A stretch of DNA of 64,000 bases from Vespa crabro (Eukaryota; Arthropoda; Insecta; Hymenoptera; Vespidae), in contig NC_060979.1 of assembly GCF_910589235.1 (NCBI RefSeq), positions 992,001-1,056,000 on the forward strand, given 5' to 3'. The notes beneath the pieces are model-generated. The model made no database searches, was not told where the DNA came from, and saw only the letters and a program-made list of their open reading frames with translations. Position 1 is the stretch's first letter. Every line of letters starts with the position of its first letter. This document shows, in pieces, positions 25,050 to 36,429 of the stretch. The translations under genes were made by a program, and so were the position numbers.

Positions 25050-25575
25050 AATATATCTTCTTTCTTTCTTGCTTCTTTCATTATTCGTCTCTTATTGACA
25101 ATCATGTCAAAGATTTATTAAGTTATTTGGAAAGTCAGCAAACTATTGAAAAAAACGATATTTGAATTTTCAGAGAATCATAGAATTTTTTAAATCCACG
25201 TCTCGTACATTTGTTATTTTGTGCATTTTGTACAACGTACATTTCAATAGCAACATTCGCACAGATTGAGAATTCATTTGAAATTTATATCTATTTCTTT
25301 TTTTTTACATCAATTTGCGACCTGCGGCAGATGGCCGTCATCAAGAGGAGTAGAAGAGTACCAGACCTTCAAAATGACGCAAAAAAGATCAAACCTGCTC
25401 GAAATTTTATAGATAAAAATTCACTAAAATATCCTTAACCCGTACCAAAAGTATCATTACCTCTCACCAAACCGTTTAACAAAGATTCATTATTATAAAA
25501 GAAATAATTGACTTATATTAAGATGAAAGAGTAAACTATTATTATTCCTCCTACATTTTCTTTGACGATCTTGCT
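25050..25575. other. Spacer downstream of FAR-C with an unassigned open frame
   Basis: An open frame at 25211-25438 (plus) ends with a less AT-biased stretch, 25,318-25,420, that could be a fragment of an unidentified coding sequence (DLRQMAVIKRSRRVPD). I do not recognise it, and no start signal, intron or homolog is visible. Confidence 0.3.
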
Positions 25576-25579
25576 TACT

Positions 25580-28500
25580 TCATGAAGATGGTAGCGTTAG
25601 AAATAGTCTTGGAACGCTCAGTAAAATACCCCATATGATCACAAAAAAAATACAGGCTATAGAAAGTTTGAATCCTTGATGGGCCCAGTAAAGCCTTAAA
25701 AAATCGAAAAATCAATATCATTTGTAAATGATTGTCAATAATAAACAGATGATGAATTAAAAATGCAAGAAACAAAATACGTTCGCCATTTTATACGAGC
25801 TTGTGGAAGCGTTTCAATGGGATCCTTTAAGATGTATTTTCTTATTCCTACAACATATGTCGCAAAATAAATATCCCAAATGATATCATTCATATCACAA
25901 AGGAATAATTCACGATCTGCGGGTGTCAACTTCTTCATTAGTTCATTCCATCTTTCATTCGTATACGTCCATTCGTTCGTACAAAAATAACCAAAAACGT
26001 CCGACATTTGGTGAATTTTCTTATACATTCCAAGTAACCTTTAACGATAAGTATTATTGGCAGTATGAAATTTTTCTCTCTTTTAGCATTCTAATACTTT
26101 CCCTTCAGAAAATAAGATTTGAGAAATTTACCTCGGTTGTTTACCCACGCACAATGCGATCGCATCGATTATAAAACTTGGTAGTAAGTGTAGAAAGTAC
26201 ACATAGATTAGATAGATCAGCCGGTATTTTGTCATCTTAAAACTACAGTACCAAAATTTTTCTTTAGACGGTATCAATTGTTCATACTTTAACGTCATTT
26301 CCTTCAATCTCTCGTAAGTGATTGGATTATCCTGAGATACGTAATTGTAAATAGGAATACCTTCATTGGATCTGAAAAATTATATTAGATCGGTGTATAT
26401 GAAATGTCGGATTTTAATTACATATGAATGTTAATTACAATGCTTCTGTTATATTTTCGTTTAGTACATAAGCTATTTAGGAGTCATATTGTCTATTGCC
26501 ATAGTGATATTTCGTCTAAAAAAAATCTTACCAGAATTGTTTATTCTTGTTATTTATTTTGAATATTGTTATTTTGAATATTGTTTATTTGAAATATTGA
26601 ATAACAAGAATAAACTCGACTGCATACGCCACAACAAATAATCGCAAAATTGACTGAGTTAATGATAAAAATTTTCACACCACCGCATTCAGCCGACCTA
26701 TCTGCAACGGACTGTCATTTCTTTAAACACCTTGAATTGTTATTAAGCGATAAACATTTTGAAAATGAAGAGAATCTTAAAACTTCCATAGCAGAGTTTA
26801 TTAACTAAAACCAAAACATTTTGAAAAATGGCATTTATACACTAAAAATATATCTAAGCAAATGAAGCCTATTTAGATTAAATAAACATTTTTTAAAAAA
26901 TATAACGTTTTTAATATTCATGAAGAGACCAAACTATCATATTCGAATAAGGATGAATTAATTTAATTTGTTCTAAAATCATTATTTAATTCATTTGTGA
27001 ACGATATCATTTGACGCTACCTTAGATTATTAGCAGTGCCCCAGGCACTAGCAATTAATCCATTAATCGTCAGATCTCCGGGTACCAAGTTCACTTTCAT
27101 CGATGCATCGCAATGATGAATTCGCATTATTCCCATTAGAATATTTGCTGTAATTCCTATAGGTCCGTACATATTATCTACCCATCCTTGAATAGGTTCT
27201 CGATACGTGGATATCACTAGGAATATTAAATTGATTAATATACACCATTTATTGTTATATTCTATAATTTATTACATATATTACATTACTACAAACCAAT
27301 TCCAGGACGAAATATTCCAATCGGTATCGTGTCAGCATGCTTTTTTACCACATTCTCAGCAAGTGATTTCGTATACACATAACTATTTGGCCATCTTCCA
27401 AGTAAACTAAAATCAAAAAGTTCTACAAGTGTATTATCAATCAACGTGCACCATCTATTTCTTTAATATGTTTATTATAAATAAATATGAAACGTACTGC
27501 GGTGTAATATCGTTAAGTAATTTTTCTTCCATAAGGTCAATCAAATCGATCAATTTGTCAGCATCTATCGGTGGATCATAAATCTTTTCCTCGATCTGAT
27601 TATAAAGGCAGTTCGCATAAGCCGTGGATACGTGAACGAAACTCTAACATATTAAAAATAACAAACATTTATTATAATCAGAGCTTTCATTAAAAGATCT
27701 TGATAGCCATTAGTAAGTATATATAAAGGGTAAAGATAGTACCTCCAGATTCGGCATTTCTTTGGACAACTTTATCAAATCCCTTAGACTTCGGACGTTA
27801 ATAGCTATCGCCGCTTTCATTGCTTCATTGAATCTTACGGTCGCGGCGACATTGAAAACAATTGATACTTCGCGTATGAGTGTAGCTCTATCAATTTTGG
27901 AAATACCGAGATTTGGTAAGCTACAATCCCCCTTGATTGCGACTATTCGTTTTCGGAATTTTGTTTCTTCCTTCCTCAACTTGGAAAACAACTAGAAAAC
28001 GCACAGAATTGTAAATTTTGTCTATTTTGTTTAAATAAATGTCATAAAAAAATAAATAGCATTAGAAGATTTTGTACATGTTCAAAGTACACTAAACCAA
28101 TAATTTATTTATTAATTTTTTGTTTCTTATACCTAGCAAGTATATACAAGGTACGTAATTTCTCTCAAATAATTAAAACTTGAGACTGAAGCGACCAAAA
28201 AAATTTTTGAAGAGATTTGTTTGGTATGATAGGAAACATCGTATGGTACCAAATTTATTTATTATAAATCGAACGATATGGAAAATTTTACAGTTAAATT
28301 CATTTTTTTAATAGAAATATATATTCTTTTTTTCACGGCTCAATGATTTTTTGAAACGAATTCGACGATTTTCTATATGAAGCCATCTATTATTATAAAA
28401 TATTTTAAATTACATTACATTATATATTCGTGAGATCTTAAATAGTAAGGAATACAAATATATATCACTAGTTCCTGACTGTTATACTGCATACAATTGA

Positions 28501-29081
28501 ACATGAAAGTATATCAATCCAACTATTAAAAAGCAGTTATATAGTTCGATTTAAAAAAAATGAATTTGACATTGAAATTCTCCCAACGCTTAACACGCTT
28601 AAAAAGGAATTAGAACATGGTGTACCCCTTCACTTTAAACAAATCCGTACAAAGACTTTTTTTTTAAGTTCGACCTCTCACAAGATATTCCCATTTTTCA
28701 AAATAAATAAGATACGCTGTATACATTATTTAATAAATAGAGAATCTCATAGTTAAAGAATCAAAGAAAATATAGAAATAATAAACAACTAACTGAATCT
28801 TCCATAAGTTCATCCAAGCGTTCAAGAACATTTTTCCCTTTTTTCGAACGTATCAAAATATAAATGCATCTGATGCCAGGACATCCTCTTAACAATTTCT
28901 CGATTAATAATTTTCCCATGAATCCAGTTCGGCCAGTCAAAAATACACTTTTATCATCGTAAAACTTTTGAATAGGTGTAAGCTTGTTGATTATTTCGAC
29001 AGATGATTCTATAGTTGATGTTCCAACTGTTGAATCAAGGGCCACTTCTTGATCAGACTCTTCTAACAGCGGTTTCATCAT
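25580..29081 (-). CDS. FAR-C: intact fatty acyl-CoA reductase, 8 coding exons
   Basis: This gene encodes a predicted NADPH-dependent reduction of fatty acyl-CoA to alcohol. Exons on the minus strand are 29081-28794, 27991-27743, 27643-27498, 27406-27297, 27216-27021, 26371-26132, 26038-25781 and 25694-25580. All have AG acceptors and GT donors and join in phase to 533 residues. Two Met codons start the frame (29081 and 29078), placed after an acceptor TTTTATAG near 29,100, so a noncoding exon probably lies upstream. The nucleotide-binding loop reads TGRTGFMG (49-56), keeping the TGxxGxxG pattern but with Arg where paralogs have Gly. Catalytic YVYTK is at 237-241. The C-terminal part holds a hydrophobic segment in exon 6 and another in exon 8. 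Intron 5 is long (about 650 bp) and holds a mariner fragment. Exons 1-2 lie in the inverted-repeat arm shared with the FAR-B pseudogenes; exons 3-8 are distinct. Confidence 0.88.
26640..26900 (+). mobile_element. mariner transposase C-terminal fragment in FAR-C intron 5
   Basis: Translation on the plus strand gives TPPHSADLSATDCHFFKHLE, the third catalytic region and C-terminus of a SETMAR/cecropia-type mariner transposase, followed by ENLKTSIAEFIN, a stop and NGIYTL. It is opposite in strand to the host gene. The 26,420-26,610 stretch just before it resembles 32,985-33,130, which precedes the N-terminal fragment at 33.2-33.7 kb, so the two may be halves of one element family. Confidence 0.75.
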
Positions 29082-29099
29082 TTTTACTCTTCCAAATCG

Positions 29100-31370
29100 A
29101 CCTATAAAAGTAAGCGTGAATTAGACATTTTTTTAAATTCTATATCATAATTTTCTCTTTTGGACGGGTTTTTTTAATCCGCTTCTGAAAAGATAACTGA
29201 TAATTTTATAATCTTGACGTCACAGTATATATGCTAACGCGACTGAAATGTCTTCTGAAAAAATTATAAATTGTACTGTCTATTACTACGGACGCATTTT
29301 TTTATTCTAACACATTTTATTCTAACTGCTTCTTTTCTTTTATCTTCATATTCATGTGACCACACAACCACGATCACTTCCAATTATAAAATATATATTC
29401 ATGGCAAGCACGTTTGTGTATATATACCTATATACTACTTTTCTTTTATGAGAACGTACAAAAATTAATAATGCGAAATAAAGAATGTTAAATACGCTTG
29501 ACAAAATATCCTCGAATAAATCTGCATTTTAATTGTTTATTACAATATATTTTCTTCTTTAATCTATTATGATTATGATTAAAGAAGCAATTTTTCGTGG
29601 GAAGAATTTTTCACCTTTTTGGCTTGTCTTGAAATTATTCGAAAAAAATCAATTGACACAATGCGTTATGAGGGCAGTAAGATTCGATTGTGATATTGGT
29701 TCGTCGAAATTTATCCACTATAAGTATGTAGGCAATATAAGATACATATCTATATCTATAATAAATAGGTATCTTATTTTCAGCCTACCGTTTTGAGACA
29801 TTATTCGATAAAGGAAAAAAAACCAAAAAAAAAAAAAAACAACCGCTCACGTTATGCATTCATTATCTTTTTTATTTTCAAATCTTACGCCAAATTTTAC
29901 GATAGTATTCTCTCTATTCTTGATTTATCATCTCCCAATTCAATATAGGAAACATAGCATTTAGATAACAATCAGGATTCGATAAATTCCAAATCAATGT
30001 TATTAAACAATCGAACTGTCGATTTTATGGAGAAATAAAAAAAAAAAAGAAACAGCGGCATATAATAGGAAAAAAGAAAAGTTTATGTAATTCATATAAT
30101 TGAGAAAACGATCTTCCTACAATAGTGCCGTTTATATATTATAATATAGAATATTGAATACATAATCTTGAATATCCGTTTCGAAAATGCGATTCTATGT
30201 TTGTTTTTTACTTTTAATCCCCTATCAAATGTTAAATATATAGTTTATATATGTATTATATTTAATGCTACTTGCAAATTAACATAATAAAATTATATAA
30301 TATAATATTTTATAATAATGTAAAATTTCAGAAAAGAAATGTTCATAAAATTACAATATGTTATAAAATAATATAATAAAAAAGATACGAAACATATAAA
30401 CGAAGTATCGTGATTGTTTCTCTCACACTGACTATTATTTTCGCGTAATATCACGCATAATTGTAAATATAATCTTTAATAATTGAAATATTTTTTTTTT
30501 CATAAAAACACAAATTTTACTCTCTTTCACAGGTATTTTCCAATTATGAATTGAAATTGCATATGTGCTTTAAAAAAGATTGTTAACGCACTTAATAACT
30601 TAATCACAAACGTACTTTCCTTCCGTACTCACGATAAGTGTATATACTCGAACAGAGTTCACTTTTACACTAAACTATAAAATCAGATAGAAGCAGCTTA
30701 ATATTGTTCCCCTCTACTATTTATTCAGCATATCCAACACGACCTGAAAGTTTAACAATTCTAAAGGTCAAAATTTAATTTTTAAGTTTTTACTCGGATT
30801 ATTGAAATCTAAAATAACTGTAAACAAAAAATGCAAATCAATTTATCCTGATGAAAATGATAAGAAATATTCGAAATAAAAATTCGCCAATAATAACCCC
30901 AATGTACTTATGTATTTATTGACCTGACGCATAATTATTGCATTATTATTTTCATGCTAATTTTCATTGCCTTCCAATAAATATCGAAGAACAAATCATC
31001 TAATATTAATATATCGTTTTCAAAAAATATTTCCTTTTACATGATTTACGATTTAAATTTATGCAGGAAATATTTTTATATAAGTATATAATTTTTTAAA
31101 AATACGGCGGGATATCTTTTTATAAGTAATAGATAAGTTAATTAATAAGAAAAAAAATATCCGACCAAACTTTTATGAGTAAAAATATCCAAATAATTAT
31201 AATTGTAGCCTTCCTTCCGTACCATCACTGAAGTTATAATTTTTCATAAAATTTATATTTTAAACAATATCCCTTAGATAAGAGAACTCATTGATCCGCA
31301 GTTTGACAAGAACGTGAATTAAAATTATTCTTTCCTCTTCATCTTCATTGACAATCTTGTTTCTTTCACG
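29100..31370. other. Upstream region of FAR-C, no further gene
   Basis: This is non-coding DNA of arm 2. It should hold the noncoding first exon and promoter of FAR-C, which I cannot place. A block at 29,172-29,335 (after TTTTGGACGGG) has no counterpart in the other two copies and seems to be an insertion of about 150 bp. Confidence 0.45.
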
Positions 31371-31374
31371 AAAA

Positions 31375-31830
31375 TCTGAACATTACGATAAGCCATGAAA
31401 TCATGTAATTATAAAGAAAATACAGGGAATAACGAATTTCAATATCTGATGCTTCCATTAAAGCATTACAAATTCGAACAATAAATATCATTAGAATGCG
31501 ATAGTGAACGTAAAATGCAAGAAAGAAGATATCTCTGTTATTCTACACGAACATGTAGATGCTTTTCAATGAGATTCTTTAAGAGATATGTTTGAAAATA
31601 AATATCCTTCAAAAACAAAGTCCTTCGTAAAAGGAAAAAGAAGTATTCACGATTTTTGGTTGTTAATTTATGCGATTTATCAACCACTAATGATTAGCGG
31701 TTTGATCATCAGAACTCCGGACATTAAGTTCACTTTTACCAATCCATCCTGATAATTAGTTTCTATTAATCCCATTCCAGCACCTGCTGTAATTTCTATT
31801 GGTCCGTGTATATTATAAATTCATCCTTAA
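31375..31830 (-). pseudogene. FAR relic, exons 5, 7 and 8 (arm 2 copy)
   Basis: Minus-strand equivalent of the relic at 10,715-11,170. The exon 5 part (31,830-31,685) is identical by eye to arm 1 over about 150 bases. It is not functional. Confidence 0.65.
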
Positions 31831-32044
31831 ATAGATTCTTAATATTTGAATATTATTAAAAATATTACATTAATTTTTTCGGTTCCATGGGTGACTATTG
31901 TTGCTCACTATAAAATTTTCCTAATATATTATGATCGACTAAAGTGATTTACGTTCAAAATCCTTCATATGTATCAGAGACGACTAAAGTCACGAATAAT
32001 TAAGTTCACGAAAATCAGTGAAAAAGAATCAAATGAAGAAAAAG

Positions 32045-32980
32045 AAATTTAGATACCCTGATAGGGTTTGCGCAAGAGAAAAAAATTTCCTGATTAGTTG
32101 AATTATAAGCGACGATTCATGATCGACGGGAGAGTAATGTCATCTTTTTATGATATAAAGTACTCTTTGTGGTTCTGAAAAAACGATCTAACAGTCAAAC
32201 TAGCAATAACGAAACGGTTAATTAACATATGGTTAATTAACATTATATTTAATATTTTCAACTACAAGGATTAGATTACTATGAATCAATTTCTATATAA
32301 AATACTTCAATCATTAAAAGCAACGAAGACATAGCTTTGTAAAAGAGTCACTGAGACACATACGTATAAAAAACAAATTTCAAACACTTATAAACTTCAA
32401 ACGTTAATAACGCCTATTTCACATTCACATTAAAACTCTACATCTTAGCTACGTAAAGCAATGTAGTTCGCTTATTCGGTAAATTAAAATCGCCCTTGAT
32501 TGTGATTATGCGATATCGAAATTTTTATTTTCCACTTCTCACGTATAGAATAATTAAAAGCACTTATTGAAACAGTTATAAATCTTTCCTGACTAATATA
32601 AGTACGTAAGCATAATAAATACGTGTTACTTCAAAAAAATACTTTCTTGTACATTCAATCTACCTTAGATCAATAATTTTTATTTCTGAATTTTTTTTCC
32701 TTCTTATCTTTTGCATCAAAAAATGCAACTGTACTTTCTGATGGAAACCAATAGTTTCGACTATATTAATTGATTAAATATTATTATAAGTATATACTAC
32801 TATATATACTATTATAAGTACGATATATGTATATACTTATAAATACTAAATAAGCTATATAATATACTTTATTCATGACCTTTTGGAGTTATGAAGGTCA
32901 ATATAGTTTTCTTTTTTCATCTAATTACTTCATTTATTTTTCCAGAATATTTAACGGTATTATTAAGTTGATACATAAAA
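32045..32980. other. Spacer with a short FAR exon 2 relic
   Basis: It is outside the inverted repeat. Bases 32,545-32,480 on the minus strand resemble FAR exon 2 around the IKGD segment, as in the relic at 7.8 kb. Bases 32,770-32,860 are TA-rich. No other feature was seen. Confidence 0.45.
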
Positions 32981-33224
32981 AATATTGGATTTTAATTAGA
33001 TTTGAATGTTATTTTTGTTATAACCTTGTTAAAAGTCTTATTGTCTATAGCCAGAGTGATATTTCGTCAAAAAAAATTTTACTAAAATTGTTTATTCTTG
33101 TTATTTATTTTGAATATTGTACAAGAATGAAATCTGCTGATACACGTGTAATTTTCTTATACGTGTTAGAACTTGACAATATAGTTACGAAAACCATACA
33201 CAATATAAATTAAGCAATTGAAGC

Positions 33225-33700
33225 AGGACACTGTAAAAGGGAGAAAAATGCAACGTTGCTCCGAAAAATTTCATTTCAGAGATTTATCAATACAAAATGA
33301 GCCGCGTGCAAGAACACAAGTTAACTGTGATTAATGATATTTTGAAGTAATTGATGGAAATGAATTCAAATGTAACAACAAATGAGCTTGCTGTCAAAAT
33401 GAAGGTTGACCATACAGCAATATTGCAACACTTTTCTGCAATTAGGAAGATCAAAAAAGTTGATATATTGGTATTGCATGAATTGACCGAACGACATGAG
33501 CTTAATCGCTTGCACATAATTATATTCATCGCTACTAATCCGAGAGCCATTTTTTGATCGAATTGTCACTTCTGACGAGAAATAGATTTTGCATGATAAT
33601 AAAAAGAGATCTGCTCGATAACTTGATAGAGACGAGACACGTGCTCATGCTCCGAAACCATCACTTGTTGAACATTGTTAAAAGAAATTTGTAGTAAAAT
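33225..33700 (+). mobile_element. SETMAR/cecropia-type mariner fragment, N-terminal half
   Basis: The plus strand encodes NEPRAQEHKLTVINDILK, a stop, then NVTTNELAVKMKVDHTAILQ (second helix-turn-helix) and later SDEK*ILHDNKKRSAR, the first catalytic region with Trp changed to stop. It ends around PKPSLVEHC. Multiple stops and a truncated 3' half make it a dead fragment. Confidence 0.82.
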
Positions 33701-33844
33701 AAATCAATATTGAATTTATTTTCATCTGAGCAAGCAACGAGTTTCCAAAGTTCAATCAAACTAATATACATAAGTTTTAGTCGACAGTTTTTATTTGCTC
33801 ATCACTTACAGTTGGTTTCTATCTTACAACTCTGCCGTGTTATA

Positions 33845-34075
33845 TTTCAGCAAGATGCAAAATATTTCTCATAATTTGAGGGTACATATTTTTCCCTAAT
33901 ATTGACACCGATATCACTACATAATATTCGAATATATATAAATGATTTTTTTGTAACTTCCTTAATAATGATCTGACGTTCTTTAATTGTTAGTATCTTC
34001 AGCCGTGATTTATTATCTGTAATTTGCGTTTTCTCATATTTCTTAACAATATATCGCACTATTGTGTACGTCAGT
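33845..34075 (-). mobile_element. Tc1-like transposase N-terminal fragment
   Basis: The minus-strand open frame at 34059-33847 contains SRLKILTIKERQIIIKEVTK and then a line close to the Tc1 pattern R(P)KLT-R--R-I-REV-KNPF---ELA-D. Only the DNA-binding part survives. No terminal repeats were found. Confidence 0.6.
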
Positions 34076-34513
34076 AAAAAATTATATTAAAATTTTAAGT
34101 TTTGCCAAATTTTTCTGGCAAAAATGATTAAAAAAAAAAAAAAAAAGTGAAATAACGTGATCCAACACGAACAAAGATAATATTTCATTTTTCTTTACAT
34201 TCATGAATTCTGTACGCAATTCGAAGACACACTACTATTGTGAGAAGACTAAGATCATCACATAAACTTATAAGTTATTCCTATATATTTTAATTGGCAA
34301 TGCAACATACGTACGTAAATATTTTCAAAATCAAGCAGTAGAATCATATAAATCTACAAGCACTTTCTCGATTTTCAAATTATTATATTTATTATATTAT
34401 TTTTTTGTTTATGAAAAAGCATTATGACAAATTTTTAATTCGTACATTATCTCTACATATAATATACTATAAATGAAAACAATTTTTATTAGTGTATCAC
34501 TCGTTTATATTAA

Positions 34514-35125
34514 TCCTTTGCACTCGGCTCTCCCCTCTCGTGGGACATCGTAATTCTAGCATATCACTCGGATGTCCCCTCTCATGGGACATTAAATTTG
34601 ATTAGTGATTACGGCTAATTGAGTTATTTCAGCGCAATTTTTTGAGACATGTATGCTTCCCTGAAGTTTTCTTTCGAAATGGCACAAGAAATCAAATCAA
34701 AATATAGTAAAATTACTAAGGTATACATAAAGAAATGTCACCGAATTTTGTCGTACGAAAACGCGATAAGATTGCTCACGACGATCCGACCACTTCAAAA
34801 GCGTTACTTGAAAAGAGCGATATAGCAAGATTTAGAAGAAAGGTCGGTAAGCAATCATAGCATGCACTGTATAGTGAGATTTATAATCATTGACCAGTTG
34901 AGAGGTGATTTTCGTGAATCGAGAACGCGTCCATCCACATCTTCTGCGGACAATAGATTAAGCAATAAACTACATATTCCTGATATGGGGCAAAGAAAAA
35001 GAGATTGTATTGTTTGTTCTGATAGGAAAACACCTGGTTGCAGGCTTCAAACAACATATTATTGTCAAACGTGCACTAATCAGTCTGCAATGCATTTTGG
35101 ATAGTGTTTTAAAGTTTATCATTCT
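34514..35125 (+). mobile_element. piggyBac-like remnant with C-terminal zinc-ribbon domain
   Basis: The left end follows TTAA (34510-34513) and reads TCCTTTGCACTCGGCTCTCC, a piggyBac-type terminus, followed by two related CCCCTCTC-TGGGACAT repeats. The coding remnant at 34,862-35,125 carries the cysteine-rich C-terminal domain: C-x2-C in DCIVCSD, then YYCQTCTNQSAMH, then CFKVYH after an in-frame TAG at about 35,102. The catalytic DDE part is missing, so this is an internally deleted copy. No right terminus was found. Confidence 0.75.
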
Positions 35126-35129
35126 ATAC

Positions 35130-36335
35130 AAAATTATAAAAAATAAAACATTGATTTTTTTCCAAATATACATTTCTCGATTTCAACCAATTCATATAAG
35201 TCCAATATCATTATAATATGTTAGTTAGTTCCAAAATTATACTAAATAATACGAGGGTCTGTAAATGCACGTTTCTGTCACAATGTAGAATCGAGTAGCT
35301 TGTAGCCAACGTCCAGAATGGTTCCAAGTGCAAATTTAAATTAAATTTTTGCAGGAAAATTAGATGTACAAATACTTTTTTGACTCATTCTAAATCCTTA
35401 TTAAAAAATTATTACAAAAATACGAAATACGAAAAGAATGAGCATCGAAATTTCGATTACTATGATACAATGTAAATATAAATCAGCAATATTTATATTT
35501 AGTCTATTTATATGAGTTGTGTTTATTCTATGAGATCGTCGAAGGTAGCATTTTAACATTTCCAAAATTAATTAATACACTAATTCAAAATATCCATCGT
35601 TCTCGACGATACAAGATCGAAAATGATCTAAAATCGAATTTAATATTACTCTAGGAATTTCATTTATACTTTCGTTTCACTTCATTTCATAATCAACGTA
35701 GTATTAATGTTTCATTAAGCGAATTTAAATTTATTCTTTTTTAATACTTTGTTCTTGTCATTCTAATTGCATTTACATGTTTTACACAAAATCTCTTAGA
35801 AAAAAATAGGACATACTAAAAGATATGATAATTCATACCTCAGAAAATACAAAAGTGTACTTATTATCAAACGATTTGATATAAAATACGGGACCAATAA
35901 CATATGTCATTAATGTAAATATTGCTGATTTATTACTACATTTTATAGCATTAATTACAAGTATCCGATATTGTTCTCTTCATATATTGTATCCGTGTCA
36001 TAACATTTTAATAATGCTTAAAAAGAAACAATCCATGTTTATATAAAATTTTCTTTTTCCTATTTCTACTAATAAAATATACTAATAAAGTTTGACAATT
36101 ACAGCCTATGAAATAACGTCATAACATTGTAAAATGCGTAAATAATATTCTATTTTAATATTCTTTTTTTAAATTGTTTTTTCTAATAGAATCATTAATC
36201 AATCATCAATCACACTAATGTGAGGTGAATGGAAAAATTTCGTTCTAAAAAATATAAAAAAGAACAATCAAAATGAATCAATCAAATTAATGAGATAAGA
36301 AGTTTTGAATATCTTCAGGTTTATGTTCATCTATA
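35130..36335. other. AT-rich DNA, no gene seen
   Basis: No coding, RNA or repeat feature was recognised. A short less AT-rich stretch at 35,250-35,335 may be the end of another transposon. Confidence 0.4.
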
Positions 36336-36339
36336 CGTT

Positions 36340-36425
36340 TGCAGATCGATTTGAAAGAGCAGAAATGATGGGAGTTCTGATAAATACGAATGAAAGAAAT
36401 GGCTGTTACGAAAAATGATTTGAAC
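36340..36425 (+). pseudogene. FAR exon 1 relic (5' part)
   Basis: TTTGCAGATCGATTTGAAAG, then AGCAGAAATGATGG, matches the acceptor and start-codon context of FAR exon 1 (compare 13,230-13,260). The following coding part decays at once and the Rossmann motif is absent. Confidence 0.55.
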
Positions 36426-36429
36426 TTTG

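Larger units (their letters stand above)
27690..32040 (-). repeat. Arm 2 of the inverted repeat
   Basis: Reverse complement of 10,490-14,640. It contains FAR-C exons 1-2, their upstream DNA and the relic at 31,375-31,830. In places it matches arm 1 better (for example 31,690-31,930 and exon 2), in others the direct copy at 54.4-58.5 kb (for example 28,600-28,640, 29,840-29,860, 30,540-30,610 and 30,780-30,910). Confidence 0.9.

Noticed and set aside
27762..27995. Plus-strand frame opposite FAR-C exon 2
   Set aside because: Shadow of the minus-strand exon. The minus frame carries the conserved FAR motifs.
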